Source: an uncultured Lachnospiraceae bacterium (GTDB lineage: Bacteria > Bacillota > Clostridia > Lachnospirales > Lachnospiraceae). Taken from it: a DNA stretch of 53,015 nt. The position numbers and the translations under genes are program-made. The notes under the pieces were generated by a model. That model saw nothing but the letters and a program-made list of their open reading frames with translations. It made no database searches and was not told the origin of the DNA. This document shows, piece by piece, positions 7,732 to 16,224 of this stretch (position 1 is its first letter; every line of letters starts with the position of its first letter). The stretch lies in NCBI GenBank assembly GCA_946534145.1, contig CAMNCH010000005.1, positions 1 through 53,015 of the forward strand, read 5' to 3'.

Positions 7732-9256
7732 TGAGTTTGCCACCTCCTACTCTTGTCATCATCATGCCGACTGTATTTTTGTCTGTGGTACGGCCGTCAA
7801 CAACGCCGCTGACCCTGCCGCCGCACAGCACTAAAATTCTGTCCGAAATCTCCAGCAAAACATCCAGGTCTTCGCCTACGAATACAACGGCGACGCCCGC
7901 TTTCTTTTGCTGATTGATAAGGTCGTAAATTGTGTAAGAAGAATTGATGTCAAGACCTCTTACCGCATAAGCCGTAAGTAAAACCGTAGGTGCGGAGGCA
8001 ATCTCACGTCCCACGAGAACCTTCTGAACGTTACCGCCGGAAAGACGTCTTACGGGAGTGGCAACGCTGGGAGTCACAACCTCAAGGTCCTTGACCACGT
8101 TCTCGGCCAGGTGCTTGGGTGCCTTTCTGTCGGTGAATACTGTTCTGCCGCGTCTGAAGGAACGAAGCATCATATTGTCCGTTAAGTCCATATTGCCCAC
8201 AAGGCCCATGCCCAGTCTGTCCTCGGGGACAAAAGAAAGGGTAACGCCCATGCCCGCAATCTTAAGGGGATCTTTACCGAGAAGTTCATCCCTCTCGCCA
8301 TTGTCGTCTATATAGCTGATGCTGCCGGTTTCCGCAGGCTGAAGACCTGCAATGGCCTCCAAAAGTTCCTTCTGGCCGCAGCCCGAAATACCCGCAATAC
8401 CCAGAATTTCTCCGCTGTTGGCGGTAAAAGAAACATCCTCAAGCTTAATAATGCCTTCCGCATTGCGAACCGTTAAGTTCTTAACCTCTATACGGGGCTT
8501 GGGATTGACGGGGTCGGGTCTTTCTATGTTAAGGGTCACGGAATGACCTACCATCATGTCGGTCATTTCCTGAGCCGTAGTGTCTGCCGTAAGCATATCT
8601 CCCACGTATTCGCCGCGACGAAGTACGGCCACTCTGTCGGAAAGACTCTCAACTTCGTGCATTTTGTGGGTAATGATGACGATTGCTTTGCCGTCATCGC
8701 GCATGTTTCTCAATACGTTAAATAACTTCTCTGTTTCCTGAGGTGTCAAAACTGCCGTGGGCTCGTCAAGTATCAAAATGTCGGCACCGCGGTACAACAC
8801 CTTAACTATTTCAACCGTCTGCTTCTCGGAAACGGACATATCGTAAATCTTACGGCCGGGGTCCACTTCAAAGCCGTAGCGGTCACAAATCTCTCTGATT
8901 CTGGCGGAAGCTGCCTTAAGATTAAGGGCTCCTTCCATACCGAGTACAATATTCTCGGCCGCGGTAAGTACATCCACAAGCTTAAAGTGCTGGTGAACCA
9001 TACCTATGCCCAAAGAATAAGCGTCTCTGGGAGACCTTATTACTTCTTCGCGTCCGTTTATGAAAATCTGTCCTTCATCGGGAAAATAAATACCGGAGAG
9101 CATGTTCATAAGAGTGGTCTTACCACTTCCGTTCTCTCCGAGAAGGGCCAAAATCTCGCCCTTGTAGATGTCAAGATTAACCTTCGAATTGGCTGTAACT
9201 TTGCCGAAGGTCTTGGTTACGTTTCTTAGCGACACAGCCGCCTGTTTCTTGTCCAA
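7724..9256 (-). CDS. ABC transporter ATPase, BMP/NupO type (two nucleotide-binding domains)
   Basis: The energising subunit of the purine importer, 510 residues, with two tandem ATP-binding domains as in NupO and RbsA. N-terminal domain: Walker A GENGSGKTT, Walker B ILILDEPTAVL, and a signature reading MSVSEKQ where the family normally has LSVGEQQ. C-terminal domain: degenerate Walker A GISGCGQKE, a standard signature LSGGNVQ, and LLTAYAVRGLD where the family usually has an xPTRGLD motif. The start is TTG with AAGGAG seven bases upstream. An intercistronic hairpin separates it from the binding-protein gene. Confidence 0.9.
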   Translation of the reverse strand: MDKKQAAVSLRNVTKTFGKVTANSKVNLDIYKGEILALLGENGSGKTTLMNMLSGIYFPDEGQIFINGREEVIRSPRDAYSLGIGMVHQHFKLVDVLTAAENIVLGMEGALNLKAASARIREICDRYGFEVDPGRKIYDMSVSEKQTVEIVKVLYRGADILILDEPTAVLTPQETEKLFNVLRNMRDDGKAIVIITHKMHEVESLSDRVAVLRRGEYVGDMLTADTTAQEMTDMMVGHSVTLNIERPDPVNPKPRIEVKNLTVRNAEGIIKLEDVSFTANSGEILGIAGISGCGQKELLEAIAGLQPAETGSISYIDDNGERDELLGKDPLKIAGMGVTLSFVPEDRLGMGLVGNMDLTDNMMLRSFRRGRTVFTDRKAPKHLAENVVKDLEVVTPSVATPVRRLSGGNVQKVLVGREIASAPTVLLTAYAVRGLDINSSYTIYDLINQQKKAGVAVVFVGEDLDVLLEISDRILVLCGGRVSGVVDGRTTDKNTVGMMMTRVGGGKLSE

Positions 9257-9282
9257 AGCCGTACTCCTTTATAAATACAACG

Positions 9283-9306
9283 AAGGGTGGCAGGTGTGCC
9301 ACCCTT
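9283..9306 (-). terminator. Intercistronic hairpin between binding protein and ATPase genes
   Basis: AAGGGTGGCA pairs perfectly with TGCCACCCTT around a four-base loop. There is no good T-run after it in the minus sense. Such hairpins often act as partial terminators or 3'-end stabilisers, keeping the binding protein in excess over the membrane complex; the role here is inferred. Confidence 0.55.
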
Positions 9307-9355
9307 TGAATTGTATCAAAGATTAATATCACTCTTCAAGTATTGCATCGAAAAA

Positions 9356-10612
9356 TTAGAATGCGCTGTTAAGAAGAGTAATTCCATCGATATTTAAGTT
9401 GAAGTAAGGTGCTGAACGGAATGTGGATTCTTCGAATGCTCCGTTAACGATAACTTCGTGGTCGCCTTCGTAAGCTGCATCTGTATCAACGTCAGCCATG
9501 TAAGTGGTAACTGCTGCGCCGTCTACAGTGAAGTTAGCGGTATCGAATACCTTAAGAGAACCATCGTTAAGCTTAGCCTTGGCTGCATCGATTGCTTCCT
9601 GAGTACCTGCTGCTGCAGCGCCACCAATTTCGGTAAGAAGAACGGAGCCTGTAGCGATGGTGCCGGTCCAGTCAGCTTCGAAGCTTTCGCCTGCTGCTGT
9701 CTTGGTGATGGCATATTCAAAATAAGGAGCCCAGTTGATTCTGGAAGAAACGATAAAGGTGTTGGGAGCTACGCTTGCGGTAGAACCGTTGTAAGAAACG
9801 TTGGGAACGCCTGCGGTTTCACATGCGGTGGGAGCACCCATGGAGTCAGCGTGCTGTGAAATAAGTACGCAGTTGTCAGCGATAAGTGTGTTAGCGCCTT
9901 CTTTTTCAGCGGTCTCATCATACCATGAACCGGTGAAGGTAACTTCCATTGTAGCTGAAGGGCAAACGGAACGAGCGCCGAGGAAGAAAGAAGTATAACC
10001 GGAAATAACTTCTGCATAGGTGTAAGCGCCGATGTAACCAATCTTGGCAGCATCTTCGGTGATCTTGCCGTCAGCAATCATTTCATTTAACTTCATACCT
10101 GCGGCAACGCCTGCAAGGTAACGGCCTTCGTAAATGGAAGCGAAAGCGTTGTGGTAGTTGGAAAGGCCTTCTGTGTGAGCCTTGGTACCTGTAGCGTGGC
10201 AGAACTGAACATCGGGATATTCCTTGGCTGCCTCAATCATGTAATCTTCGTGACCGAAAGAATCTGCAAATACGATGCCGCAGCCTGCGTCTGCAAGTTC
10301 TGCTGCTGCTTCGTAGCATTCCTGACCTTCGGGAATGTTGGTCTTCATAACGTATTCAACGCCGAGCTTTTCGCAAGCTTCCTTGGCTGCGTCGATAAAG
10401 TTCTTGTCGTAAGTAGAGTTCTCGTCGTGGAGGAAGATGAATCCTGCCTTGATTTTGTTCTCAACGGGTGTAGTCTCGGTGCTTGCGGTTTCGGTAGAAG
10501 CGGAAACGGATGCTTCGGTTGAAGCGGAAGCTGAAGTCTCTGTCTTCTCGCCACATGCTGCAAGAGAAACTACCATGAGTAAAGATAATAAAAGTGCTGC
10601 GAATCTTTTCAT
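9356..10612 (-). CDS. BMP-family substrate-binding lipoprotein of the purine importer
   Basis: An extracellular lipid-anchored receptor that captures substrate for the ABC importer. The 418-residue precursor has a lipoprotein signal peptide with lipobox LAAC (Cys20), then a Ser/Thr/Ala/Glu-rich linker to about residue 50, then a Bmp/PnrA-like domain (KAGFIFLHDENSTYDKNF, EAAAELADAGCGIVFADSFGHED, and GLSNYHNAFASIYEGRYLAG). The ATG has GAGGAG upstream. It is the first gene after the guanine riboswitch, followed by the ATPase, the two permeases and guaA. Purine nucleoside specificity is inferred from the riboswitch and from family members, not from binding residues. Confidence 0.9.
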   Translation of the reverse strand: MKRFAALLLSLLMVVSLAACGEKTETSASASTEASVSASTETASTETTPVENKIKAGFIFLHDENSTYDKNFIDAAKEACEKLGVEYVMKTNIPEGQECYEAAAELADAGCGIVFADSFGHEDYMIEAAKEYPDVQFCHATGTKAHTEGLSNYHNAFASIYEGRYLAGVAAGMKLNEMIADGKITEDAAKIGYIGAYTYAEVISGYTSFFLGARSVCPSATMEVTFTGSWYDETAEKEGANTLIADNCVLISQHADSMGAPTACETAGVPNVSYNGSTASVAPNTFIVSSRINWAPYFEYAITKTAAGESFEADWTGTIATGSVLLTEIGGAAAAGTQEAIDAAKAKLNDGSLKVFDTANFTVDGAAVTTYMADVDTDAAYEGDHEVIVNGAFEESTFRSAPYFNLNIDGITLLNSAF

Positions 10613-10668
10613 TTTTTTCTCCTCTTTCTTCGTTATTAATTATTTACGAATAATTAGTTCCAATATTC

Positions 10669-10708
10669 AAAAAATAAAAAAGGTTTAGGATTGAAATGTT
10701 CCTAAACC
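10669..10708 (-). terminator. Riboswitch expression-platform terminator
   Basis: In the minus sense GGTTTAGGA pairs with TCCTAAACC, followed by TTTTTTATTTTTT. It sits between the guanine aptamer and the binding-protein start, so ligand binding is expected to end transcription here. P1' (10759-10770) could also pair with 10713-10723, but that pairing does not overlap the terminator stem, so the switching mechanism is not fully resolved. Confidence 0.8.
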
Positions 10709-10762
10709 GTGACGAAATACATATGACAGTTCCCTAATCTTCTTCTCTAATGCTGCCTTATG

Positions 10763-10838
10763 ATATCTCGATAGTCCGGTTATTTACGGTATCCGGGTAG
10801 AAACTTCAAAACCATATCTTTTGATATATATCGAAATT
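10763..10838 (-). ncRNA. Guanine-class purine riboswitch aptamer
   Basis: The minus strand carries the core of the purine aptamer: L2 GATATGG closed by CAAAA/TTTTG, J2/3 AGTTTCTACC, a P3 of CCGG/CCGG with loop ATACCGTAAATAA, and J3/1 ACTAT. The three-nucleotide context GACTAT has C at the specificity position (T would indicate adenine), so the ligand should be guanine or hypoxanthine. P1 forms from TTTCG/CGAGA and neighbours. It precedes the importer-guaA unit. Confidence 0.93.
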
Positions 10839-10868
10839 AATTATCTTTACGAATGTAATATAACAACT

Positions 10869-10913
10869 AAAGGCTCAAAATACAATATCGCAAATTGATG
10901 ATTTTGAGCCTTT
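10869..10913. terminator. Terminator-like hairpin after xpt
   Basis: AAAGGCTCAAAAT pairs with ATTTTGAGCCTTT around a 19-base loop. It lies 50 bases beyond the xpt stop. T-runs are modest on both sides. Confidence 0.6.
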
Positions 10914-10962
10914 ATTTAATATTCTCTTTTGTTAACTTTGTGTCATTTTCCGGCAAGATAGG

Positions 10963-11571
10963 TCACTTCTGCTCCCTGAAAACAATCTTACCGGTGGAAG
11001 CGTCCATGCTTTCGACGATGGCAAGGGATTCCAGCTGATATCCGAGGTTACGTATCATCTGACCGCCGTGCTGGAAGCCTTTTTCAATAGCTATGCCGAT
11101 ACCTTCTACAGTAGCGCCGGCCTGAGTGCATATCTGAATAAGTCCCTGAAGAGCACAGCCGTTTGCGAGAAAGTCATCGATAATAAGCACATGGTCCTCA
11201 GGCCCAAGAAAACGCTTGGACACAATGACATGATTGATGTTCTTGTGAGTGAAGGATTCAACCTCCGCCGTAAGCATTTCTCCGTCAAGATTGATGGACT
11301 GTGATTTTTTGGCAAATACAACGGGAACGTTTTCGAAATGACGGGCCACGATACTTGCAATTCCGATGCCCGAAGCCTCTATGGTAAGAATCTTATTGAT
11401 GTTTTTGCCTGCAAATCTTTTGGCATATTCGGCACCCATTTCATCAAACAGGCTTACGTCCATACAGTGATTCAAAAAGCTGTCTACCTTTAAAACATTT
11501 CCTTCTTTGACCACGCCGTCCTTTAATATTCTTTCTTCCAAACAGTTCACGCCGGTTTCCTCCGTTTTCAT
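10963..11571 (-). CDS. xpt: Xanthine phosphoribosyltransferase
   Basis: A purine salvage enzyme that forms XMP from xanthine and PRPP. The 202-residue product matches the Xpt family along its length: [10 protein letters not shown] near residue 27, [18 protein letters not shown], and the PRPP loop [11 protein letters not shown] near residues 128-138, followed by [21 protein letters not shown] is the substrate of the GMP synthase encoded downstream. Unusually, xpt begins only eight bases after the stop of a hybrid histidine kinase gene, so it appears to belong to that transcript, while the guanine riboswitch lies after it. An AAGGAT ribosome binding site precedes the ATG. Confidence 0.93.
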   Translation of the reverse strand: MKTEETGVNCLEERILKDGVVKEGNVLKVDSFLNHCMDVSLFDEMGAEYAKRFAGKNINKILTIEASGIGIASIVARHFENVPVVFAKKSQSINLDGEMLTAEVESFTHKNINHVIVSKRFLGPEDHVLIIDDFLANGCALQGLIQICTQAGATVEGIGIAIEKGFQHGGQMIRNLGYQLESLAIVESMDASTGKIVFREQK

Positions 11572-11579
11572 ATCCTTAT

Positions 11580-14500
11580 CTAATCTTCATCGTAAGTTGC
11601 AAGAAGCTTCTCAACATGCTCTCTGGATTCGTAATAATCCACTCGCTCTATGGAATCTTTCAAAGCATGGAAAAGCGGTGCACGCTTGTCATCATAGTCC
11701 CCGGGACCGATTTCGTCAAACAGCTTTTCCGTTTCGCCCATTTCAAAATCGTCAAGATAGCGAAGCATACGCTGTAAAATAGCCTTGGGACCGGTTCCCT
11801 CGTCGAGAGCCCTTCTTTTGCTTAACTTCTTCTCGGCAAACGGCGAAAGAACAATTCCGTAATGTCTGTAGCGCGACAAAAGTTCCGGAAGGTTCTTCTT
11901 GATATAAGCCTCGTCCTCTGCGGAGGCGGCCTTCTCCATTTCGTACATGCTCTCGGAAAGTCCCGTCATTCCCATGGTACGAGCAAGTCCCTTGATGCCG
12001 TGCACGGTAACCGTAAGATTCTTGTAATTGCCCTCGGCTATGTACTTCCTGATTATTTTTTCTTTGTCCGGAATCTCTAATGCAAAAGTTGCGAGCATGT
12101 CCTCAAACATTTCGAGGTTGCCGCCGGAATACTTGATGGCGGTTTCTTTGTCGATGCCCTCGATGTCAGGGAATTCGTTGCGGGTTTTTATGTCGTCTTC
12201 TTTTTTCTTTTTCTTTTCAAATACCAGAAGTTCCTTGGGCAGATAATTCTTAAGGGCTTCCGCAAAAGAATACATGTTGGCGGGCTTAAATACACAGCCG
12301 TTCATGCCTGCGGCAAGGTATTTCTCCATGGCGCCTTCAACGTTGTTGGCGGTGTAGGCTACGATGGGAACCTTGGACACGGCACCCTCCATGGCTCTGA
12401 TCTTTTTGGTGGTTTCTATGCCGTCCATACCTTCCATCATGTAGTCCATGAAAATAAGGTCGTAGGTCTGTCCCGAGTTAATAAGGTCTATGCACTCGTA
12501 ACCGCTTTTGGCGGTGTCAACGGAAATGTTGAAGCGTTCCAGCATGTTGCGGGCCACGGAAAGATTCAGGGTGTTGTCGTCCACAACAAGAATCTTGGCG
12601 GAGGGCGCCGCAAAAAGATTGTCGCTGACCTTTTCGTTTTCGATACGCATCTCCTGCTCGGCTAAGATTCTCTGGATGGTGAGGGCGCTTAAAGGCGCAC
12701 GCACGAGAATGCAGTCGTCTGCCTGTTTGGGCACCTTGCGTCCGGATACTATGCCGACCTTAACGTAAGACTCGGCTCTTTCCGAGGCAGCCACTCTTCT
12801 GGCGTATTTGTCGTAATCAAAGAGTAAGAAATGATAAAGTTTGTCTCCGTAAGGAACCTTTCTAAGCTTCGGAAGTCCCTCGGCTTCTTCAACCGATATT
12901 CCGAACTCAAAACACGAATGCTTCAATTCATCAAGGGGATACTCGCTGTCCCCGAGGAATGTGATGGAAAGTTTATTCTCAAATCCGAAATCCGCAAGTG
13001 TTTTTTTGTCCAAAAGAAGGGATGGAATGGTAACCGAATAAACATTGCCCTTGCCCCTTAAACTGTACATTGAAACATCACCGTCGAGGGCGCTTGCTAT
13101 CTTTTTGGCCACGGTTAAACTGATGCCGTAGCCGGTGTTATAATCTACTCCGAGTACGTCGCTTTCCTCAAGAATCTTGTCGAAGTTCTCGGATGAATTA
13201 AATATGCTCTTGCCCGTATCCTGAACTGTATAAATGTACTTGAATCTGCCGTCCTTCATGTACTCGCCGGACACTCTCAGGCTTACGTAGCCGTCATCGG
13301 TGTAGCGGATGGCGCCTGTAAGGATATTAAGAAGAACCTGTCTTATTCTTCTGTCGTCGCCGATGGCATTGATGGGAATGTCTTCCGCAAAAGAAACCGA
13401 CAATTTAACGTTGTTACGGTCCACGCGGTCATTGCACATACCGACAATATTGTCAACAAGTGTGAAAACACTGTAGGGCGCCATATCCGTGGACTGAACC
13501 TTCTCATAAGAAGAAGATGCGGTCAGAATGTTGTTGAGAATATCATCAAGGTTGATGGTGGATACTCTGATGCTCTCCGCATATTCCTTGAAGTCTTCTT
13601 TGGATATGTCCTCCGAATTAAGAAGCTCCGACGCTCCGATTATTGCATTCAGAGGAGTACGGATTTCATGGGAAATGTTGGTAAGAAGATTCTGTCTTGT
13701 TTTTTCGTTGGCCTCCGCCTGCTTTTGAAGAAGGGCGATGTCGGAGATATCCACAATAAGGATAGTGTATCCCTGAATCCTGCCTTCGCTTAAAATTCTG
13801 TCGGCGGTAATCTTGTAGGTGGAACCGTTTATTTCGGTCTGAAACTCTTTGCGTCTGGTGATATTTCTGAAATACTCCGCGTCACCCGTGGCCATGTCCG
13901 GAAGTACCGTATGGGCTATGTCGTTACAGTACATTACTTCAAAAGAATCCGACAACACCACAAAACCCGCGCCTATATCGTTAATAAGGCTCTTGCGGGC
14001 AAGAGTATCGTAGTTGAATATGTGATATCTGAAAGAAAGAAGGGAATAAATGGTACACGAAGTTGCCCATGTAAGAGGCAATATGGGAATCATTCTGAAA
14101 TAGTTGCTCTCATATACCAGCAGCGTAATAGCCATTAAAACGTTTGATAGTAAAAAGAAAACTGCATTAACCTGTACGCGCCTTTCGCCTCTGCCTTTTT
14201 TGTCCCACAGTTCTTTGAATGCAAAAAAGCCGCCCCACATACCGATTGCCGATATAACTGCGAGATGGGCAAAGTACATGTATCCTCTCTCGCCCACAAG
14301 AATGGTCACACCCTTTATGGATTCAAGCCGCATATTGGCCAGAAAAGGATCTCCGGGTATATTTCTTCCGGCATGGGCAAACAGACCGCCCAGAGTGATA
14401 AAGCCCGGAATCATAAGGTATCCGCCGTGCTTAATCTTATAAAGATAGCAGACATAAGCTACATATCCGCCCAAGAAAAGAAAGCTGCCTACCATTATCA

Positions 14501-14705
14501 GTTTATGATAAAGAATGGCCTCGTTTAATTCTTTGCTGAGTCCTATACCGTACCAGGCCGCGGTAACCACAAATACACCGCAGGCAGTAACAAAAAGCGT
14601 CCTGTTGTATTCCGTATCAAGACGCTTATACAGTGCGATAATCAGGTTTAAAACACCCACTAGCAATATGATATTGGCGATATTATACGTTACGTAAAAT
14701 GACAC
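11580..14705 (-). CDS. Hybrid sensor histidine kinase with 7TM sensor, receiver and Hpt domains
   Basis: A membrane signalling protein of 1041 residues. Residues 1-230 contain about seven hydrophobic segments resembling the histidine-kinase 7TM sensor. A PAS-like domain follows (about 240-325), then HisKA with [11 protein letters not shown] (His346), then an ATPase domain (about 410-560). A receiver-like degenerate region lies at about 578-690, a true receiver at about 703-825 (acceptor Asp754 in IFMDYM), and an Hpt domain with His902 in VHGIKGLAR. The N-box reads [11 protein letters not shown], where an Asn normally replaces the Gly464, and the next motif is DTGKSI, so ATP binding may be altered. 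The start is GTG with AGGAA nine bases upstream. No separate output regulator is nearby. Confidence 0.88.
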   Translation of the reverse strand: MSFYVTYNIANIILLVGVLNLIIALYKRLDTEYNRTLFVTACGVFVVTAAWYGIGLSKELNEAILYHKLIMVGSFLFLGGYVAYVCYLYKIKHGGYLMIPGFITLGGLFAHAGRNIPGDPFLANMRLESIKGVTILVGERGYMYFAHLAVISAIGMWGGFFAFKELWDKKGRGERRVQVNAVFFLLSNVLMAITLLVYESNYFRMIPILPLTWATSCTIYSLLSFRYHIFNYDTLARKSLINDIGAGFVVLSDSFEVMYCNDIAHTVLPDMATGDAEYFRNITRRKEFQTEINGSTYKITADRILSEGRIQGYTILIVDISDIALLQKQAEANEKTRQNLLTNISHEIRTPLNAIIGASELLNSEDISKEDFKEYAESIRVSTINLDDILNNILTASSSYEKVQSTDMAPYSVFTLVDNIVGMCNDRVDRNNVKLSVSFAEDIPINAIGDDRRIRQVLLNILTGAIRYTDDGYVSLRVSGEYMKDGRFKYIYTVQDTGKSIFNSSENFDKILEESDVLGVDYNTGYGISLTVAKKIASALDGDVSMYSLRGKGNVYSVTIPSLLLDKKTLADFGFENKLSITFLGDSEYPLDELKHSCFEFGISVEEAEGLPKLRKVPYGDKLYHFLLFDYDKYARRVAASERAESYVKVGIVSGRKVPKQADDCILVRAPLSALTIQRILAEQEMRIENEKVSDNLFAAPSAKILVVDDNTLNLSVARNMLERFNISVDTAKSGYECIDLINSGQTYDLIFMDYMMEGMDGIETTKKIRAMEGAVSKVPIVAYTANNVEGAMEKYLAAGMNGCVFKPANMYSFAEALKNYLPKELLVFEKKKKKEDDIKTRNEFPDIEGIDKETAIKYSGGNLEMFEDMLATFALEIPDKEKIIRKYIAEGNYKNLTVTVHGIKGLARTMGMTGLSESMYEMEKAASAEDEAYIKKNLPELLSRYRHYGIVLSPFAEKKLSKRRALDEGTGPKAILQRMLRYLDDFEMGETEKLFDEIGPGDYDDKRAPLFHALKDSIERVDYYESREHVEKLLATYDED

Positions 14706-14733
14706 CTGACCGGTTCCTCAACATTCTGTAATG

Positions 14734-15441
14734 TCACTTTTTTGAAACTTTGATAATTCCGTCAAGGTAGTTTCTGACACCCTCAACCATCTCGTCCCTG
14801 TTACGGTACTCAAGGCCGATTCTTGATGCAAGTTTCATAAATATCAGCTCATTCTGAGCTTCTTTTAAAGCTTCTTCCTCTAAGGGAAATTCGCTTAATT
14901 CAAGATAATCGTCGGAGGAAACGTCGTAACTTGCGGCAATTTCATCGTATCTTGAAACTATCCTCTCCCTGGTTTCATTAAGAAAACTTTCGGGGATTTC
15001 GGCAAAGACCGTCTCTTCTCTTATGATGTCTAAAGCCGCATTGATTTTTTTGTCCTCGTTTTCTTGATCTATAAAGCCTTCTACGGTTTTTCTTACGAAA
15101 ACCTTGAATTCGTTGACGCTTGAAAAAGCAGGAATATTAAGAAGCTTAATCGTCTCCTCGCTAAGCGGAAGGATATTGCCTTCCTCGTCCCTGAGGCCTT
15201 CAACCTCCGCCGCCAGTCTTTCGTAATAGCGGTTAATATAGTCGTCGGTAAGGTCCTCGGAAAATTTGGACTTGTCTATTGTAACGGTAATCTTGTCATA
15301 TTCGGGAAGCGTAACAACGTACTCGTCGATGTTGGACGCGTCAATTGTTACAACGGGAATTTCTTCATTCTTTTTATCGGTGCAGGCAGTGCTCATAAGC
15401 ATCACAAACACTGTCGTCAAAAGAAAAAGGCTTCTTTTCAT
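14734..15441 (-). CDS. Lipoprotein with a trigger-factor C-domain-like region
   Basis: The precursor has 235 residues. An ATG at 15441 with GAGGA upstream begins a lipoprotein signal peptide ending STAC (Cys20); the longer frame to 15552 lacks support. The mature part begins with a beta-type segment (EYVVTLPEYDKITVTID) like those that precede the chaperone domain in trigger-factor-related proteins. A long helical region follows (VRKTVEGFIDQENEDKKINAALDIIREETVFAEIPESFL) that resembles the C-terminal arms of trigger factor. No prolyl isomerase domain is visible. A role in folding or holding exported proteins is possible but unproven. It lies 28 bases upstream of the histidine kinase gene, perhaps as its accessory. 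Confidence 0.65.
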   Translation of the reverse strand: MKRSLFLLTTVFVMLMSTACTDKKNEEIPVVTIDASNIDEYVVTLPEYDKITVTIDKSKFSEDLTDDYINRYYERLAAEVEGLRDEEGNILPLSEETIKLLNIPAFSSVNEFKVFVRKTVEGFIDQENEDKKINAALDIIREETVFAEIPESFLNETRERIVSRYDEIAASYDVSSDDYLELSEFPLEEEALKEAQNELIFMKLASRIGLEYRNRDEMVEGVRNYLDGIIKVSKK

Positions 15442-15532
15442 TATTGCTTTTCCTCGCAGATATTTATCAAAAATGATTATGACACACCCACCCCGAAAAT
15501 TCAATAATAGCCCATTGTTTAGAGAAATTTCC

Positions 15533-15561
15533 TTGTTTTTGAACATTAACAATGTTACAAT
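15533..15561 (+). promoter_or_regulatory. Promoter of the single-span membrane protein gene
   Basis: TTGTTT, 17 bases, then TACAAT preceded by TG (extended -10). It ends 40 bases before the ATG at 15602, with AGGAGG in between. Confidence 0.7.
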
Positions 15562-15601
15562 GTGTTAGCATTATTTCAAAGACAGTACAGGAGGTTATGA
15601 A

Positions 15602-16075
15602 ATGCGCACTGGTTGGATTATAGCGATAGTTGTTCTTGTTGTATTAATCGCTTTGGTCGTAGTATTATACTTCCTCGGCAAGAAGGCGGAGAAACGTCAG
15701 GCCGAGCAGAATGCCCAGATAGAACAGTACAAGCAGACAGTATCCATGCTTATCATTGACAAAAAACGTATGAAGATTACCGAGTCGGGTCTTCCCCAGT
15801 CGGTTATCGATCAGACACCCAAGCTTATGCGTCGTGCGAAGCTCCCCATCGTTAAGGCCAAGGTCGGCCCCCAGATTATGAGCCTTGTATCTGACGAAAA
15901 GATTTTTGATTCTATTCCCGTGAAAAAAGAAGTTAAGGCCGTTGTAAGCGGTATCTACATCACCGATGTTAAAGGTCTTCACGGCAAGATTGACACACCC
16001 GTTGTCAAGAAAAAGGGCTTCAAGGCATGGGTTGAGCGTATGCAGGAGAAGGCAGGAGCCAAATCCGTCAAATAA
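15602..16075 (+). CDS. Single-span membrane protein of unknown function
   Basis: A 157-residue protein with a hydrophobic segment at about residues 4-27 (WIIAIVVLVVLIALVVVLYFL), a basic coiled-coil-like stretch (KKAEKRQAEQNAQIEQYKQTV), and a soluble, very basic C-terminal domain presumably in the cytoplasm, since positive charges follow the span. Motifs such as ITESGLPQSVIDQTPKLMR and VGPQIMSLVSDEKIFDSIPV look like a conserved fold, but I do not recognise the family. It is monocistronic, with a strong promoter, AGGAGG ribosome binding site and its own terminator, which suggests a housekeeping role and good expression. Confidence 0.75.
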   Translation: MRTGWIIAIVVLVVLIALVVVLYFLGKKAEKRQAEQNAQIEQYKQTVSMLIIDKKRMKITESGLPQSVIDQTPKLMRRAKLPIVKAKVGPQIMSLVSDEKIFDSIPVKKEVKAVVSGIYITDVKGLHGKIDTPVVKKKGFKAWVERMQEKAGAKSVK

Positions 16076-16102
16076 GTACTTGCAAAATTTTATAAGTTTT
16101 TT

Positions 16103-16130
16103 AAAAGAACCGATTTTTCGGTTCTTTTTT
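16103..16130 (+). terminator. Rho-independent terminator
   Basis: AAAAGAACCG/CGGTTCTTTTTT follows the single-span membrane protein gene by 28 bases and ends in a T-run. Confidence 0.85.
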
Positions 16131-16151
16131 AATTATTCTTAAATTGGTGTT

Positions 16152-16161
16152 GCCGTATAAT
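16152..16161 (+). promoter_or_regulatory. Possible promoter -10 region of the hydrogenase-chemoreceptor gene
   Basis: GCCGTATAAT contains a perfect housekeeping -10 (TATAAT at 16156-16161) and also resembles a sigma-D -10 (GCCGATAA) with one extra base. Neither a clear TTGACA nor a TAAA sits at the expected distance, so the controlling sigma factor cannot be assigned. Confidence 0.4.
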
Positions 16162-16224
16162 AAAAATGATGTCTGTGTTGGAAATTCAGGCAGTATAACT
16201 ATCATTTGTATGGAGGCACTTATT

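Larger units (their letters stand above)
10613..10962 (-). other. Regulatory intergenic region of the purine importer unit
   Basis: This 350-base gap holds, in the minus direction, the xpt terminator hairpin, a probable promoter (TTGTTA at 10860-10865 with AT-rich -10 candidates near 10840), the guanine aptamer, the expression-platform terminator and the ribosome binding site of the binding-protein gene. No coding potential is seen. Confidence 0.7.
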
